Assembly: GCF_902506505.1 (NCBI RefSeq)
Contig: NZ_LR733406.1
Span: forward strand, 806,001-870,000
Length of the DNA: 64,000 bases
Origin: Pseudomonas sp. 8AS
Lineage (GTDB): Bacteria; Pseudomonadota; Gammaproteobacteria; Pseudomonadales; Pseudomonadaceae
Direction of reading: 5' to 3'
Positions within the stretch are counted from its first letter, which is position 1. Each line of letters opens with the position of its first letter. A model generated the notes under the pieces. It was not told the DNA's origin. It saw nothing but the letters and a program-made list of their open reading frames with translations, and ran no database searches. Positions 15,715-23,453 of the stretch are shown here, in pieces. Made by a program: the position numbers and the translations under genes.

Positions 15715-16410
15715 TTAGAACTTGTAGCCCAGGCCGACCATGTACACGAACGGGTCGACGTCGACGTCCACTTCGACTTCGCCGAGGGCGCTGTGGTCGA
15801 CGGTTGCGGTGGTGTCGATGTCGATGTAGCGCACCTGGGCGTTGAGCAGCAGGTTGTCGGTCAGCATGTAGTCCATGCCCACCTGGTAGGCCAGGCCCCA
15901 CGAGTCGTCGAGCTCCAGGTTGCTGAAGCCGTTGTTTTCCTGGCGGCTGCTCAGGTCTTCGTCGAAGAAGATGGTGTAGTTGATGCCCAGGCCGACATAG
16001 GGCTGGAAGGCGGATTTGCTGTCCAGCGGGTAGTACACGGCGCTCAGGGTCGGCGGCAGGTGCTTGATGTCGCCGAAGCTGCCATCGATGGTGCCGGCAG
16101 GAGTGCCCAGCGCGGCGTCGACGCCTTTCACGCCCACTTCGTGGCTGAACGGGGTGGCGGCCAGCAACTCGATACCGATGTTGTTGGTGACCATGTAGGC
16201 GAAGTTCAGACCCAGCTGGGTGTCGCTGTCCAGGGTGGCCTTGGTGCCGGCGACGTCGGCGCCGCCGACTTGCAGCTCGCTGCTGTCTTCTTGCGGGTCG
16301 ACGGTGGCAGCACCGGCGCGAACGATGATGTCACCCGCCTCGAAGGCCTGGGCCATCGGCGCCGCAACGGCGAGGGCGAGAAGGGATGCGGTCAGCAGGG
16401 ACTTGCGCAT
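15715..16410 (-). CDS. oprG: OmpW-family outer-membrane protein (OprG)
   Basis: The 231-residue product is an eight-stranded beta-barrel of the OmpW family; P. aeruginosa OprG has been linked to uptake of small hydrophobic molecules and amino acids. The ATG at 16410 gives the MRKSLLTASLLAL signal peptide, cleaved after AQA; an in-frame ATG four codons upstream is less likely. Family marks are GDIIVRAGAATVDP, GLNFAYMVTNNIGIELLAATPF and the C-terminal GLGYKF ending in an aromatic residue for Bam recognition. The symbol rests on adjacency to the zinc ABC genes, as in P. aeruginosa. An Anr-like site lies upstream. Confidence 0.88.
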   Translation of the reverse strand: MRKSLLTASLLALAVAAPMAQAFEAGDIIVRAGAATVDPQEDSSELQVGGADVAGTKATLDSDTQLGLNFAYMVTNNIGIELLAATPFSHEVGVKGVDAALGTPAGTIDGSFGDIKHLPPTLSAVYYPLDSKSAFQPYVGLGINYTIFFDEDLSSRQENNGFSNLELDDSWGLAYQVGMDYMLTDNLLLNAQVRYIDIDTTATVDHSALGEVEVDVDVDPFVYMVGLGYKF

Positions 16411-16482
16411 GGTGTGCTCCAATCAGTTTTGGGAATTTGTGTTGGCTGAGCGGATTGTCAGGCAACCCGATGGAGGCACTTG

Positions 16483-16496
16483 TTGACCCAGCTCAA
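16483..16496 (-). promoter_or_regulatory. Candidate Anr/FNR box upstream of oprG
   Basis: TTGAC-CCAG-CTCAA matches the TTGAT-N4-ATCAA palindrome at four of five positions in each half. It lies 73 bases before the oprG start. oprG/ompW genes are known Anr/FNR targets, which makes this modest match plausible. Confidence 0.45.
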
Positions 16497-16554
16497 TAGC
16501 CGGAAGTGTTGTAGGGCTTTAGGGGTGCGTCAATCTGGCACACCCCGCAGGCCG

Positions 16555-17067
16555 TCACATTTCGTAGGGATAGATCTTCTCGGCCTGCATCTGGTAGCCG
16601 GCTTCGGCCAGCTCGCTGCTGATCTGCGCGACCTTGAGCGGGCCCTCGATCCAGAACGGCTGGTACAGGGCGTCCATCAGCACGCCCAGCTCGCTGGTGA
16701 CGTGGACGATCTGGTTCGACGGCGGCGGCGGCACGTGGATGCAGGCGCCGAAGTAGGGGACGAAGAGGAATTCGGTGACCCGGCCCTCCTCGGTCACATC
16801 CAGCGGCACTATGTAGCCGGGCAGCTTGATCTGCTGGCCGTCGAGCGCCTTGATCACCGGCGCTGCCGGCGACTGCTGGGTGGCGGCCGGGGCGCTTTCG
16901 GCGGCGAGCTGGTCGGCCAGCTGGCTCAGGTCATGCAGCGGGGCACCCGGTTGCCCCTGCACCGGTGCGCCGGCCGGGACCAGTTCGCTCCAGGTCAGCT
17001 CGCGGGCATCCGCCGCCCACAGGGGCGTGGCGCAGAACAGCAGCAGGGCGAGCAGGGCACGCGACAT
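16555..17067 (-). CDS. DUF3299 periplasmic protein of the zinc ABC locus
   Basis: The 170-residue secreted protein has a signal peptide (SRALLALLLFCATPLWA) and a DUF3299 domain, recognisable from KLPGYIVPLDVTEEGRVTEF followed by VPYFGACIHVPPPP and EGPLKV. The ATG at 17067 was chosen because it gives the signal peptide directly; the longer frame runs into the permease gene. It starts eight bases after the permease stop and is probably the last gene of the operon. Orthologues sit beside Zur-regulated zinc-uptake genes in Pseudomonas and Vibrio (zrg-type loci). The biochemical role is unknown. Confidence 0.8.
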   Translation of the reverse strand: MSRALLALLLFCATPLWAADARELTWSELVPAGAPVQGQPGAPLHDLSQLADQLAAESAPAATQQSPAAPVIKALDGQQIKLPGYIVPLDVTEEGRVTEFLFVPYFGACIHVPPPPSNQIVHVTSELGVLMDALYQPFWIEGPLKVAQISSELAEAGYQMQAEKIYPYEM

Positions 17068-17075
17068 CCAACACC

Positions 17076-18479
17076 TCACAAACGAATCGACAGGCCATCG
17101 GCCAGGGATTGCCGATAGGCGCGCCAGGCCGGCACGCTGCCCATCAGCAGGGCGGCGGCCAGAATAGCGCCGAGCAGCGTCCACTCATAGCCGCTGGGCA
17201 GGTTCAGCGGCAGGTACAGGCCGTAATGCGCCTGCACATAGCCCTGGCTGGCGGCGATGCCCAGGTAGAGCAGGGCCAGGCCGAGCAGCACGCCGGCCAG
17301 GGCCAGGGCCAGGGCTTCCAGCACCAGCAGGCTGGCGATATGCCAGGGCCGCGCGCCCACCGAGCGGAGGATGGCCATCTCCCTGCGGCGCTCGTTGAGG
17401 CTGGTGAGGATGGCGGTGAGCATGCCGATCAGCCCGGTCAGCACGACGAACAGCGAAACCACGAACAGCGCCTTCTCGGCCACGCCCATCAGGCTCCACA
17501 GCTCCTGCAGGGCCACCCCGGGCAGGATCGCCAGCAGCGGCTCGCCGCGGTATTCGTTGACCTGGCGCTGCACGGCGAAGGTGGCGATCTTGCTTTTCAG
17601 GCCAAGCAAGACGGCGGTGATCGCCTTGGGCTGCAGGCCCTGCCCACAAGCTGCTGCGCTTGACGCTGCTGCGTTGGAAGCAGGCTCGGAATGCTCATTT
17701 ACCGACTCGTAAACTGCGCTTCCTCGCCCACTTCCGCCTTGCATCGCCTGCGCTCGCGACGCTTGTGGGCAGGCCCCGAATAGCTGGCGCGCCTGTTCGG
17801 CCGAGACCTTGCCGGCGCCGCGCGCCGGCATGCCGTTCTGCCAGTCGACATGCAGCGCCTCCATGCCGGCCAGGGAAATATGCAGGGTGCGATCCACCGG
17901 GGTGCCGGTGCGGGCGAGGATGCCGGTCACGCTGAACGGCTTGTCGTCGTGCTGGGTCAGGCTGATGGTGCTGACACCGTGGGCCAGGACGATCTTGTCG
18001 CCCAGCCGGTAGCCCAGCGCCTCGGCCACTTCGGCGCCGAGCACCACCTCGAACAGGTCGGCGAACGGCTTGCCCTCGGCCAGCTGCAGGCTCTGCCCGC
18101 GGCCGTAGTGGTAATGGGCGAAGTAGCCGGCATCGGTGCCCATCACCCGGTAGCCGCGGTGCGAGTCGCCCAGCGACAGCGGGATCGCCCACAGCACCTG
18201 CGGGTGTCTGGCCAGGGTCTCGAAGCTGTCCCAGCGGATGTTGTTGGTGGCGTTGCCGATGCGGAACACCGAGTACAGCAGCAGGTTCACGCTGCCGGAA
18301 CGGGCGCCGACGATCAGGTCGGTACCGCTGATGGTGCTGGCGAAACTGGCGCGCGCCTCGCTGCGCACCCGCTCGACGGCCAGCAGCAGGCACACCGACA
18401 GGGCGATGGCGAACACCGTGAGCAGGGCAGTGAAGCGGCGGTTGGCCAGGCTGGCCAGGGCGATGCGGATCAAATGCAT
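17076..18479 (-). CDS. FtsX/MacB-type ABC permease, with in-frame repeat insertion
   Basis: The 467-residue inner-membrane permease pairs with the ATPase encoded upstream. The topology is MacB-like: one N-terminal helix (about residues 17-38), a large periplasmic domain (about 40-340) and three C-terminal helices (about 355-460, with the cytoplasmic NERRREMAILRSVGA motif of FtsX domains). Residues about 236-281 are a low-complexity Ser/Ala/Gly stretch encoded by a palindromic repeat also found at 37032-37173. Without it the protein would be about 420 residues, near what I expect for the family. The frame stays open across the insertion, so it may still function. The start is two bases after the ATPase stop. 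Confidence 0.85.
   Translation of the reverse strand: MHLIRIALASLANRRFTALLTVFAIALSVCLLLAVERVRSEARASFASTISGTDLIVGARSGSVNLLLYSVFRIGNATNNIRWDSFETLARHPQVLWAIPLSLGDSHRGYRVMGTDAGYFAHYHYGRGQSLQLAEGKPFADLFEVVLGAEVAEALGYRLGDKIVLAHGVSTISLTQHDDKPFSVTGILARTGTPVDRTLHISLAGMEALHVDWQNGMPARGAGKVSAEQARQLFGACPQASRAQAMQGGSGRGSAVYESVNEHSEPASNAAASSAAACGQGLQPKAITAVLLGLKSKIATFAVQRQVNEYRGEPLLAILPGVALQELWSLMGVAEKALFVVSLFVVLTGLIGMLTAILTSLNERRREMAILRSVGARPWHIASLLVLEALALALAGVLLGLALLYLGIAASQGYVQAHYGLYLPLNLPSGYEWTLLGAILAAALLMGSVPAWRAYRQSLADGLSIRL
17640..17772. repeat. Palindromic-end repeat (copy A) inside the permease gene
   Basis: The ends are a perfect 12-bp inverted repeat, CTGCCCACAAGC and GCTTGTGGGCAG. The interior includes GAATGCTCATTTAC, CTCGTAAACTGCGCTTC, and TCGCCCA, closely matching the reverse complement of 37032-37173. 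An 8-bp direct repeat GCAGGCCC lies at 17633-17640 and 17769-17776 and could be a target duplication. The 136-bp offset is not a multiple of three, so another small indel would have been needed to keep the frame. Confidence 0.75.
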
Positions 18480-18480
18480 G

Positions 18481-19188
18481 TCAGGCCTCCTGCGGGCGCG
18501 CGGCGCGGTTCAGCTCGGCCAGTGACAGGCTGCGGTCGAACAGCGGCGCCAGGCTCTGGTCGTGGCTGACGAACAGCAGGCTGGCGCCGGCCGCGCGGCA
18601 TTCGGCGAACAGCAGCCGGAGGAAGGCCTCGCGGGCATCAACGTCGAGCGCCGAGGTCGGTTCGTCGGCGATCACCAGTTCCGGCTGGCCGATCAGCGCG
18701 CGGGCGGCGGCGACGCGCTGCTGCTGGCCGATCGACAGCGAGTCGGCGCGGCGTTCGAGCAGTGCGGCGGGCAGCCCGAGGTGGCCGAGCAGGTGGGCGG
18801 CGGCCTGGTCGATGCTGCCGTGGCGCTGGGCGGCGCGCTGGGCCCGGCTGCGCGAGAAGCGGCAGGGCAGTTCGACGTTCGCCCTGACGGACAGGAAGGG
18901 CAGCAGGTTGAACTGCTGGAAGATGTAGCCGGTGTGGTCGACGCGGAAGCGGTCGCGGGCGCTGGACGACAGGCGTCCGAGATCCGTGCCGAGCAGGCGC
19001 ACCTGGCCGCGACCGGGCTGCTGCACGCCGCCGAGCAGGCCGAGCAGGGTGGTCTTGCCGCTGCCGCTGGGGCCCTTGAGGAACAGGCTCTCGCCGCGTT
19101 GCAGGGTGAAGGCGGGGATATCCAGCAGCTCGGCCTGGCCGGGCCAGGCGAAACCGAGGTCGGTGAGTTCGATCAGTGGGTCGGACAT
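18481..19188 (-). CDS. LolD/MacB-type ABC transporter ATPase
   Basis: The 235-residue ATPase has Walker A GPSGSGKTTLLG at about residue 42, a Q-loop (FQQFNLLPFLSVRAN), signature LSIGQQQRVAAARALI and Walker B LVIADEPTSALD. The ATG at 19188 was chosen because MSDPLIELTDLGFAW is a typical start; the upstream frame extension is not protein-like. It is followed after two bases by its permease. In this locus type the ATPase-permease pair is co-regulated with zinc-binding periplasmic proteins, although it resembles mechanotransmission ABC systems more than a ZnuBC importer. Confidence 0.88.
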   Translation of the reverse strand: MSDPLIELTDLGFAWPGQAELLDIPAFTLQRGESLFLKGPSGSGKTTLLGLLGGVQQPGRGQVRLLGTDLGRLSSSARDRFRVDHTGYIFQQFNLLPFLSVRANVELPCRFSRSRAQRAAQRHGSIDQAAAHLLGHLGLPAALLERRADSLSIGQQQRVAAARALIGQPELVIADEPTSALDVDAREAFLRLLFAECRAAGASLLFVSHDQSLAPLFDRSLSLAELNRAARPQEA

Positions 19189-19256
19189 GGTCGGGCCAAT
19201 GGCGGACGAAGGGCACAGCATAGGGAGTTTGCCGCGGCAGGTGTAGACGGCTCTGT

Positions 19257-19276
19257 GTAGGTGCGCCGTGCGCACC
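19257..19276. repeat. REP-like palindrome (single unit)
   Basis: GTAGGTGCGCCGTGCGCACC, one unit of the window's GTAGGGTGCGCC repeat family. It sits in the 120-base gap between the DUF2796 gene and the ABC ATPase gene, where it could affect mRNA stability within the operon. Confidence 0.65.
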
Positions 19277-19308
19277 AGTGGCCTGTGCGTGGTGTTCAGC
19301 CGGGATGA

Positions 19309-19869
19309 TCAGAAGCTCAGGCGCGAATTGCCCGGGCTGAGCGTCGTGCCCTGCTGGCCGCTGGGGCCGATCAGCTGGACGTCGAGCTTCTCGGTGCCGG
19401 GGAAGCTGCCGAAGAAGCTGCCCAGCTCCAGGGTTTGCAGGGCGGCGGGCGTGGCGCAGGCGAACCGGTAGTGGGCGCTGATATCGCTGTGGCCCGGTTT
19501 CTCCCCCTGCTCGTCGTCTGCGTGCGCGGCGAACAGGGCGCCCTGCAACTCATGTTCCTTGAGTGCGCAGCGGGCCTCGATGGGCAGGGCGAACAGGGCC
19601 TGCGGTTGCTCCAGTTGCCGGCGTACGGCGGCGACCTTGGCCTGGTCCGCCGCGCTGCTGGCGGCATGCTCGAAACCGACGATATTCATCGCCGGGCTCT
19701 CCAGCTGGATCTCCAGGGTGTTGCCGTCCAGCGCCACATTCAGGCTGGCCAGGCCGTGCTCATGCTTGTCCAGGCTGGCGTGCTCTTCGTGGCCATGCTC
19801 ATGGCTTTGAGCGTTTGCAGCTGCCAGCGGCAGCAGGGCGAAGGGCAGGGCGAGCAGAAAGTGGCGCAT
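19309..19869 (-). CDS. DUF2796 His-rich periplasmic zinc-binding protein (ZrgA-like)
   Basis: The 186-residue secreted protein has a signal peptide (MRHFLLALPFALLPLAAANA) followed at once by a histidine/glutamate-rich segment (SHEHGHEEHASLDKHEHG), a likely metal-binding arm. The rest matches DUF2796 (LNVALDGNTLEIQLESPAMN, VGFEHAAS, then a C-terminal beta domain ending SRLSF). The ATG at 19869 was chosen for the signal peptide. It heads the minus-strand zinc-type locus with the ATPase, permease and DUF3299 genes. A near-consensus Zur operator lies 29 bases before the start. Vibrio ZrgA and the P. aeruginosa counterpart are zinc-responsive, which supports a zinc-uptake role here by inference. 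Confidence 0.85.
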   Translation of the reverse strand: MRHFLLALPFALLPLAAANAQSHEHGHEEHASLDKHEHGLASLNVALDGNTLEIQLESPAMNIVGFEHAASSAADQAKVAAVRRQLEQPQALFALPIEARCALKEHELQGALFAAHADDEQGEKPGHSDISAHYRFACATPAALQTLELGSFFGSFPGTEKLDVQLIGPSGQQGTTLSPGNSRLSF

Positions 19870-19897
19870 GGTGGACTCCGGGCAAGAAGATGTTGTG

Positions 19898-19910
19898 GTT
19901 ATGTTATAAC
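19898..19910 (-). promoter_or_regulatory. Candidate Zur operator
   Basis: GTTATGTTATAAC is a GTTAT-N3-ATAAC palindrome, one mismatch from the GTTATANTATAAC Zur box. It lies 29 bases upstream of the His-rich DUF2796 gene, in the divergent gap to the plus-strand gene at 19994. Zur with zinc would be expected to repress from here. Confidence 0.7.
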
Positions 19911-19993
19911 AAGTTTTAAGCAGAGTTGGCCAGCGGGTTTGGCGGCACGGAGCGGGCGTGGCAGCATGCCGGCAGTTGAACGAGGAGTGGGGC

Positions 19994-20341
19994 ATGTTGC
20001 GCATCAAGGGGCGGATCGGCGAGTGGCCGGTGGACCTGACAGTGGAAATGGATCGGGAAGACTGGGCGCAACTGGCGGCGCTGTTGCCCCGCGACAGCGT
20101 CATGGCATCGGCACCTGCACCGCAGGCAACTGTGGCAAAAGCCCAGGATGGCCTGTGGCAGACCGCGCAGGACTTGCTGCAGCGCGCCGGCAGCCTGGAG
20201 GGGCCGCAGCTGCTGGCCGAACTGAGCGCCCTGGCCGGCAGTGCCGCGGCCGGCAAGCGCCTGCTGGTGCGCCTGCGCCATTGCCCGCAGGTGCAAATAG
20301 AAAGCGGCGCCGAAGCGCCGCTGTATCGCTGGATTGGCTGA
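19994..20341 (+). CDS. Hypothetical protein, conserved in Pseudomonas
   Basis: The 115-residue, probably cytoplasmic product begins MLRIKGRIGEWPVDLTVEMD and has no signal peptide, membrane segment or motif I recognise. It looks like a small beta N-terminal part followed by an alpha-helical part (about residues 50-90). The ATG at 19994 is preceded by GAGGAGTGG, a good ribosome site, which decides against an ATG 12 codons earlier. It is divergent from the zinc locus and could share its Zur control. It ends one base before the thioesterase stop on the other strand. Function unknown. Confidence 0.75.
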   Translation: MLRIKGRIGEWPVDLTVEMDREDWAQLAALLPRDSVMASAPAPQATVAKAQDGLWQTAQDLLQRAGSLEGPQLLAELSALAGSAAAGKRLLVRLRHCPQVQIESGAEAPLYRWIG

Positions 20342-20779
20342 TCAACCGGCCTGGTTGACCCGCACGCCCGGCGCGCCGCATTCAAGCTGCGCGCGCAGGT
20401 CGGCGGGGATGGCGGTCTTGGCGAAGGTCTGCGCATCGACCATCACGTAGGTGACTTCGCTGCGTGCCACCAGGCGCTGCTCGGCCTGCTGGATGATCTC
20501 CACCAGCAGGCTGTACGAGGTGGTGCCCAGGCGTAGGGTCTGCACCTGAATGACCAGCACGTCATCGAAGCGCGCCGGCGAGCTCCAGTCGGTGCTCATG
20601 CGCACCACCTGGCTGTCCAGGCCACGGTCGAGCAGGTACTGATAGCTGCCAAACAAGGCGCGGTAGAACTCGGTGGCGGCCACGTCGATGTAGTCGCCAT
20701 AGCGCGCGTTGAACACCACCTGCTGGGCATCGCACTCGCCGTAGCGCACCCGCAGCAGTAACTGGAATGGCGTGCTCAT
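20342..20779 (-). CDS. YbgC/FadM-type acyl-CoA thioesterase
   Basis: The 145-residue hotdog-fold protein has the 4HBT signature of the YbgC/4-hydroxybenzoyl-CoA thioesterase group (VRYGECDAQQVVFNARYGDYID), with the catalytic aspartate in GECDAQ. Such enzymes hydrolyse short- to long-chain acyl-CoAs; the substrate cannot be told from sequence. It lies just downstream of the cnoX gene with one base between, so the two are probably one transcript. Confidence 0.85.
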   Translation of the reverse strand: MSTPFQLLLRVRYGECDAQQVVFNARYGDYIDVAATEFYRALFGSYQYLLDRGLDSQVVRMSTDWSSPARFDDVLVIQVQTLRLGTTSYSLLVEIIQQAEQRLVARSEVTYVMVDAQTFAKTAIPADLRAQLECGAPGVRVNQAG

Positions 20780-20780
20780 C

Positions 20781-21653
20781 TCAATAAATGGCCTGGTACA
20801 GCTTGCGCCGGTACAGGGTCACCAGCGGGTGGTCGTTGCCGAGCAGGTCGAACACCTGCAGCAGGGTCTTGTGGGTGATGCCCTCGGCATAGCTGCGGTT
20901 GCGCACGAACAGTCTGAGCAGGCCATCCAGCGCCGCCTCGTACTGCTGGCGGGCCAGTTGCTGGATGGCCAGCTGGTAGGTGGCCTCGTCGTCGTTGCCG
21001 TCCTGGGCCAGGCGGCTCTTCAGCTCGGCGCTGTCTGGCAGGTCGGCGGCCTGACGGAGGAAGGTCAGCTGCGCCTTGGCACCGGCCAGGGCCTGCTTGT
21101 GTTCGTCGCCCTTCACCGCGCCCAGCACCGCCTCGGCTTCGCCCAGCTCGCCGCGCTCGGCCAGGCAGCGGGCATAGAGGATCAGCGCGGCGGCGTTCTC
21201 GTTGTTCTCGGTGAGCACCTGCTTGAGCAGGCTCTCGGCCTCGGCGATGCGGCCTTCGGCGAACAGCGCCTGGGCCGTTTCCATGGGGTCGGCGGCTTGC
21301 GGCGCCGGCTCGGCGACATGCGGTTTGAGCATCTCGCGAATCGCCGACTCCGGCTGCGCACCGGCGAAGCCGTCGACCGGCTGGCCGTTCTTGAACAGCA
21401 CCACGGTGGGCAGGCTGCGGATGCCGAAGCGGGCGACTATGTCCTGCTCGATGTCGCAGTTGACCTTGGCCAGCAGCAGCTCGCCGCGGTACTCCTCGGT
21501 GATCTTCGCCAGCAGCGGCATCAGCGCCTTGCACGGCGCGCACCACTCGGCCCAGAAGTCCACCAGCACCGGCTTGTGGAAGGAGTTCTCGATCACCAGC
21601 TGTTCGAAGCTGGCGGCACCGGAAATGTCGAAGATGTAGGGGGTGTCGCTCAT
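20781..21653 (-). CDS. cnoX: Thioredoxin-fold co-chaperone CnoX/YbbN
   Basis: The 290-residue protein has an N-terminal thioredoxin domain (about 1-110, WAEWCAPCKALMP) fused to a TPR-like helical domain (about 120-290), the layout of YbbN/CnoX. In E. coli, CnoX is a holdase that passes clients to GroEL and DnaK and lacks the CXXC pair. Here the CAPC pair is intact, so oxidoreductase activity is possible. The start is the ATG at 21653. Two 14-bp direct repeats lie 22-50 bases upstream. Confidence 0.9.
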   Translation of the reverse strand: MSDTPYIFDISGAASFEQLVIENSFHKPVLVDFWAEWCAPCKALMPLLAKITEEYRGELLLAKVNCDIEQDIVARFGIRSLPTVVLFKNGQPVDGFAGAQPESAIREMLKPHVAEPAPQAADPMETAQALFAEGRIAEAESLLKQVLTENNENAAALILYARCLAERGELGEAEAVLGAVKGDEHKQALAGAKAQLTFLRQAADLPDSAELKSRLAQDGNDDEATYQLAIQQLARQQYEAALDGLLRLFVRNRSYAEGITHKTLLQVFDLLGNDHPLVTLYRRKLYQAIY

Positions 21654-21674
21654 GGGGATTCTCGAAAAGGCAAA

Positions 21675-21703
21675 GTGCCGGAACTATAAGTGCTGGAACT
21701 ATA
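21675..21703. repeat. Two direct repeats upstream of cnoX
   Basis: GTGCCGGAACTATA (21675-21688) and GTGCTGGAACTATA (21690-21703), 15-base period. On the minus strand each contributes a TATAGT box that could be a -10 element for cnoX, or the pair could bind a regulator. Confidence 0.45.
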
Positions 21704-21738
21704 GATGTGGGCGCATGCGCCTGGATACAAGCGCCCGG

Positions 21739-22395
21739 CTAGTCGCGCCGGGCGTGGTACAGGCTGACGTGGCGGAATTCGGCCGGCTCGGCCAGGTCCG
21801 GCCAGGTGCAGGCTTCGAGCATGCCCAGGCGCCGGTACAGCGGGTGCTGGAAGTCCTTGACCCGCGAATCGGCGACCAGCGCCTCGCGGCCGCGGCTGAG
21901 GAAGTGGTCGAGCAGCGGCAGGTTGGCGCGGTCGTAGAGCACGTCGGCGACGATGATCAGGTCGAAACGGTCGGCCTCGGCGAAGAAGTCCGTCGAGTAG
22001 CTCAGCTCGACGCCGTTCAGCTCGGCGTTGGCCCGGCACGACTCGATGGCCAGCGGGTCGAGGTCGCAGGCCACCACTTCCAGGGCGCCGGCCTTGGCCG
22101 CGGCGATGGCGGCCACGCCGGAGCCGGCACCGAAATCCAGCACCCGTTTGCCGCGCACCCACTCGGGCCGCTCGGCCAGCCAGCGCGCCAGGGCCAGGCC
22201 GCTGGCCCAGCAGAAGCACCAGTAGGGCGGCTCTTCGAGGATCAGGCGGGTTTCTTCCGGGCTGAAGCAGCGGTCCATGTTCGCCGCATCGATCAGCCAT
22301 AGCCTGAGGTCGGTGCCGGGCAGGGTCTGCGCCACCAGGCGGGCATCGCCGAGCAGCTGGTGCAGGGCGTCCTGCAGGACGTGCGGTGCCTTCAT
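21739..22395 (-). CDS. Class I SAM-dependent methyltransferase (ETFB-lysine methyltransferase-like)
   Basis: The 218-residue cytoplasmic enzyme has motif I ([20 protein letters not shown]), an acidic motif II ([21 protein letters not shown]) and a motif IV-like segment ([11 protein letters not shown]). This is the Nnt1/ETFB-KMT branch of protein methyltransferases. The substrate is not determinable here. The ATG at 22395 overlaps the stop of the YbaY lipoprotein gene (ATGA), which decides the start and implies coupled translation. Confidence 0.83.
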   Translation of the reverse strand: MKAPHVLQDALHQLLGDARLVAQTLPGTDLRLWLIDAANMDRCFSPEETRLILEEPPYWCFCWASGLALARWLAERPEWVRGKRVLDFGAGSGVAAIAAAKAGALEVVACDLDPLAIESCRANAELNGVELSYSTDFFAEADRFDLIIVADVLYDRANLPLLDHFLSRGREALVADSRVKDFQHPLYRRLGMLEACTWPDLAEPAEFRHVSLYHARRD

Positions 22396-22847
22396 GGTGC
22401 GCTGACCAGCGGCAGCTCGCCGAGGTTCTGGCTCTGCGCCTGGCTGATGCGCTGCGGCGGCAGGCGCAGGACCAGGCGCCCGGACTGGCTGATGCGGGCG
22501 CGCAGCTCGACCCGTGCGCCGCCGGGGAAATACGCCGGGTTGAACGGCAGGCGGAACGGCAGCAGCTGGCCGTTGCCGCTCAGTTTCAGGCTGCCGAGCA
22601 GCTGTTGCGGGCGGTCGCGCTCGTCGATCACCAGCAGGGCCATTTCCACTTCGCTGCCCGCCGGCGGCGTGCGCAGGCTGCCGCGCAGCTCGCGCATGTG
22701 GCTGGGCAGCGGCGTCTCGGTCGCGGCGGCCGGTTTGGCCTCGGCAACGGCGCTGGTGGCGAGCGGCGGCACGGGTTTTTCCGGCGCGCTGGCGCAGGCC
22801 GCGAGCAGCAGGGCGGCGCAGGGAACGAGCAGGGGACGTATCGACAT
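22392..22847 (-). CDS. YbaY-family lipoprotein
   Basis: The 151-residue lipoprotein has a signal peptide ending in the lipobox LAAC (cysteine about residue 19), a Pro/Ala-rich linker (about 24-48) and a YbaY beta-sandwich domain (about 52-140, with [20 protein letters not shown] and [11 protein letters not shown]). The position-2 serine after the cysteine (CASAP) favours outer-membrane sorting. The ATG at 22847 gives the signal peptide. It overlaps the methyltransferase gene by four bases and is divergent from nrdR. Function of the family is not established. Confidence 0.82.
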   Translation of the reverse strand: MSIRPLLVPCAALLLAACASAPEKPVPPLATSAVAEAKPAAATETPLPSHMRELRGSLRTPPAGSEVEMALLVIDERDRPQQLLGSLKLSGNGQLLPFRLPFNPAYFPGGARVELRARISQSGRLVLRLPPQRISQAQSQNLGELPLVSAP

Positions 22848-22988
22848 GGCAAGTCCGCAGGAATGGGGCTGAACGGGCGCCTGTATACCGCAAAGGCGCT
22901 GGCTTGTCTTGGCAAAGGGATGCGCTACCATGAGCCACTTTTTCCCAGGCGCCGCCCCGGCGCCCGTTGCCCAGGGCCGTTTCCCGCC

Positions 22989-23453
22989 ATGCATTGTCCC
23001 TTCTGCGCCGCCAACGACACCAAGGTCATCGATTCGCGTCTGGTCGCCGAGGGCGAACAGGTGCGCCGCCGCCGCGAGTGCCTGGCCTGCGGCGAACGTT
23101 TCACCACCTTCGAAACCGCCGAACTGGTGATGCCGCGCCTGATCAAGCAGGACGGCAGCCGCCAGCCGTTCGACGAGGACAAGCTGCGCGCCGGCATGCA
23201 GCGCGCGCTGGAGAAGCGCCCGGTGAGCGTCGAGCGCCTGGAAGAGGCGATCGCCCACATCAAGCAGAAGCTGCGCGCCACCGGCGAGCGCGAGATCAAG
23301 TCGCTGGTGCTCGGCGAGCTGGTGATGACCGAGTTGCAGAAGCTCGATGAGGTCGCCTACATCCGCTTCGCCTCGGTGTACCGGCGTTTCCAGGACCTCA
23401 ACGAGTTCCGCGAGGAAATCGAGCGCCTGGCCCGCGAGCCGGCCAAGCCATGA
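22989..23453 (+). CDS. nrdR: Transcriptional repressor NrdR
   Basis: The 154-residue regulator of ribonucleotide reductase genes has an N-terminal zinc ribbon ([17 protein letters not shown] and CLACGERF, two CXXC pairs) and an ATP-cone domain (about residues 49-139, [20 protein letters not shown]). The ATG at 22989 is fixed by the zinc-ribbon start. It overlaps ribD by four bases (ATGA); the nrdR-ribD pair is common in gamma-proteobacteria. Confidence 0.97.
   Translation: MHCPFCAANDTKVIDSRLVAEGEQVRRRRECLACGERFTTFETAELVMPRLIKQDGSRQPFDEDKLRAGMQRALEKRPVSVERLEEAIAHIKQKLRATGEREIKSLVLGELVMTELQKLDEVAYIRFASVYRRFQDLNEFREEIERLAREPAKP

Noticed and set aside
17076-18479. Permease as a pseudogene because of the internal repeat
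   Set aside because: The frame is unbroken and both flanking parts are conserved, so it is kept as a coding sequence with an insertion.
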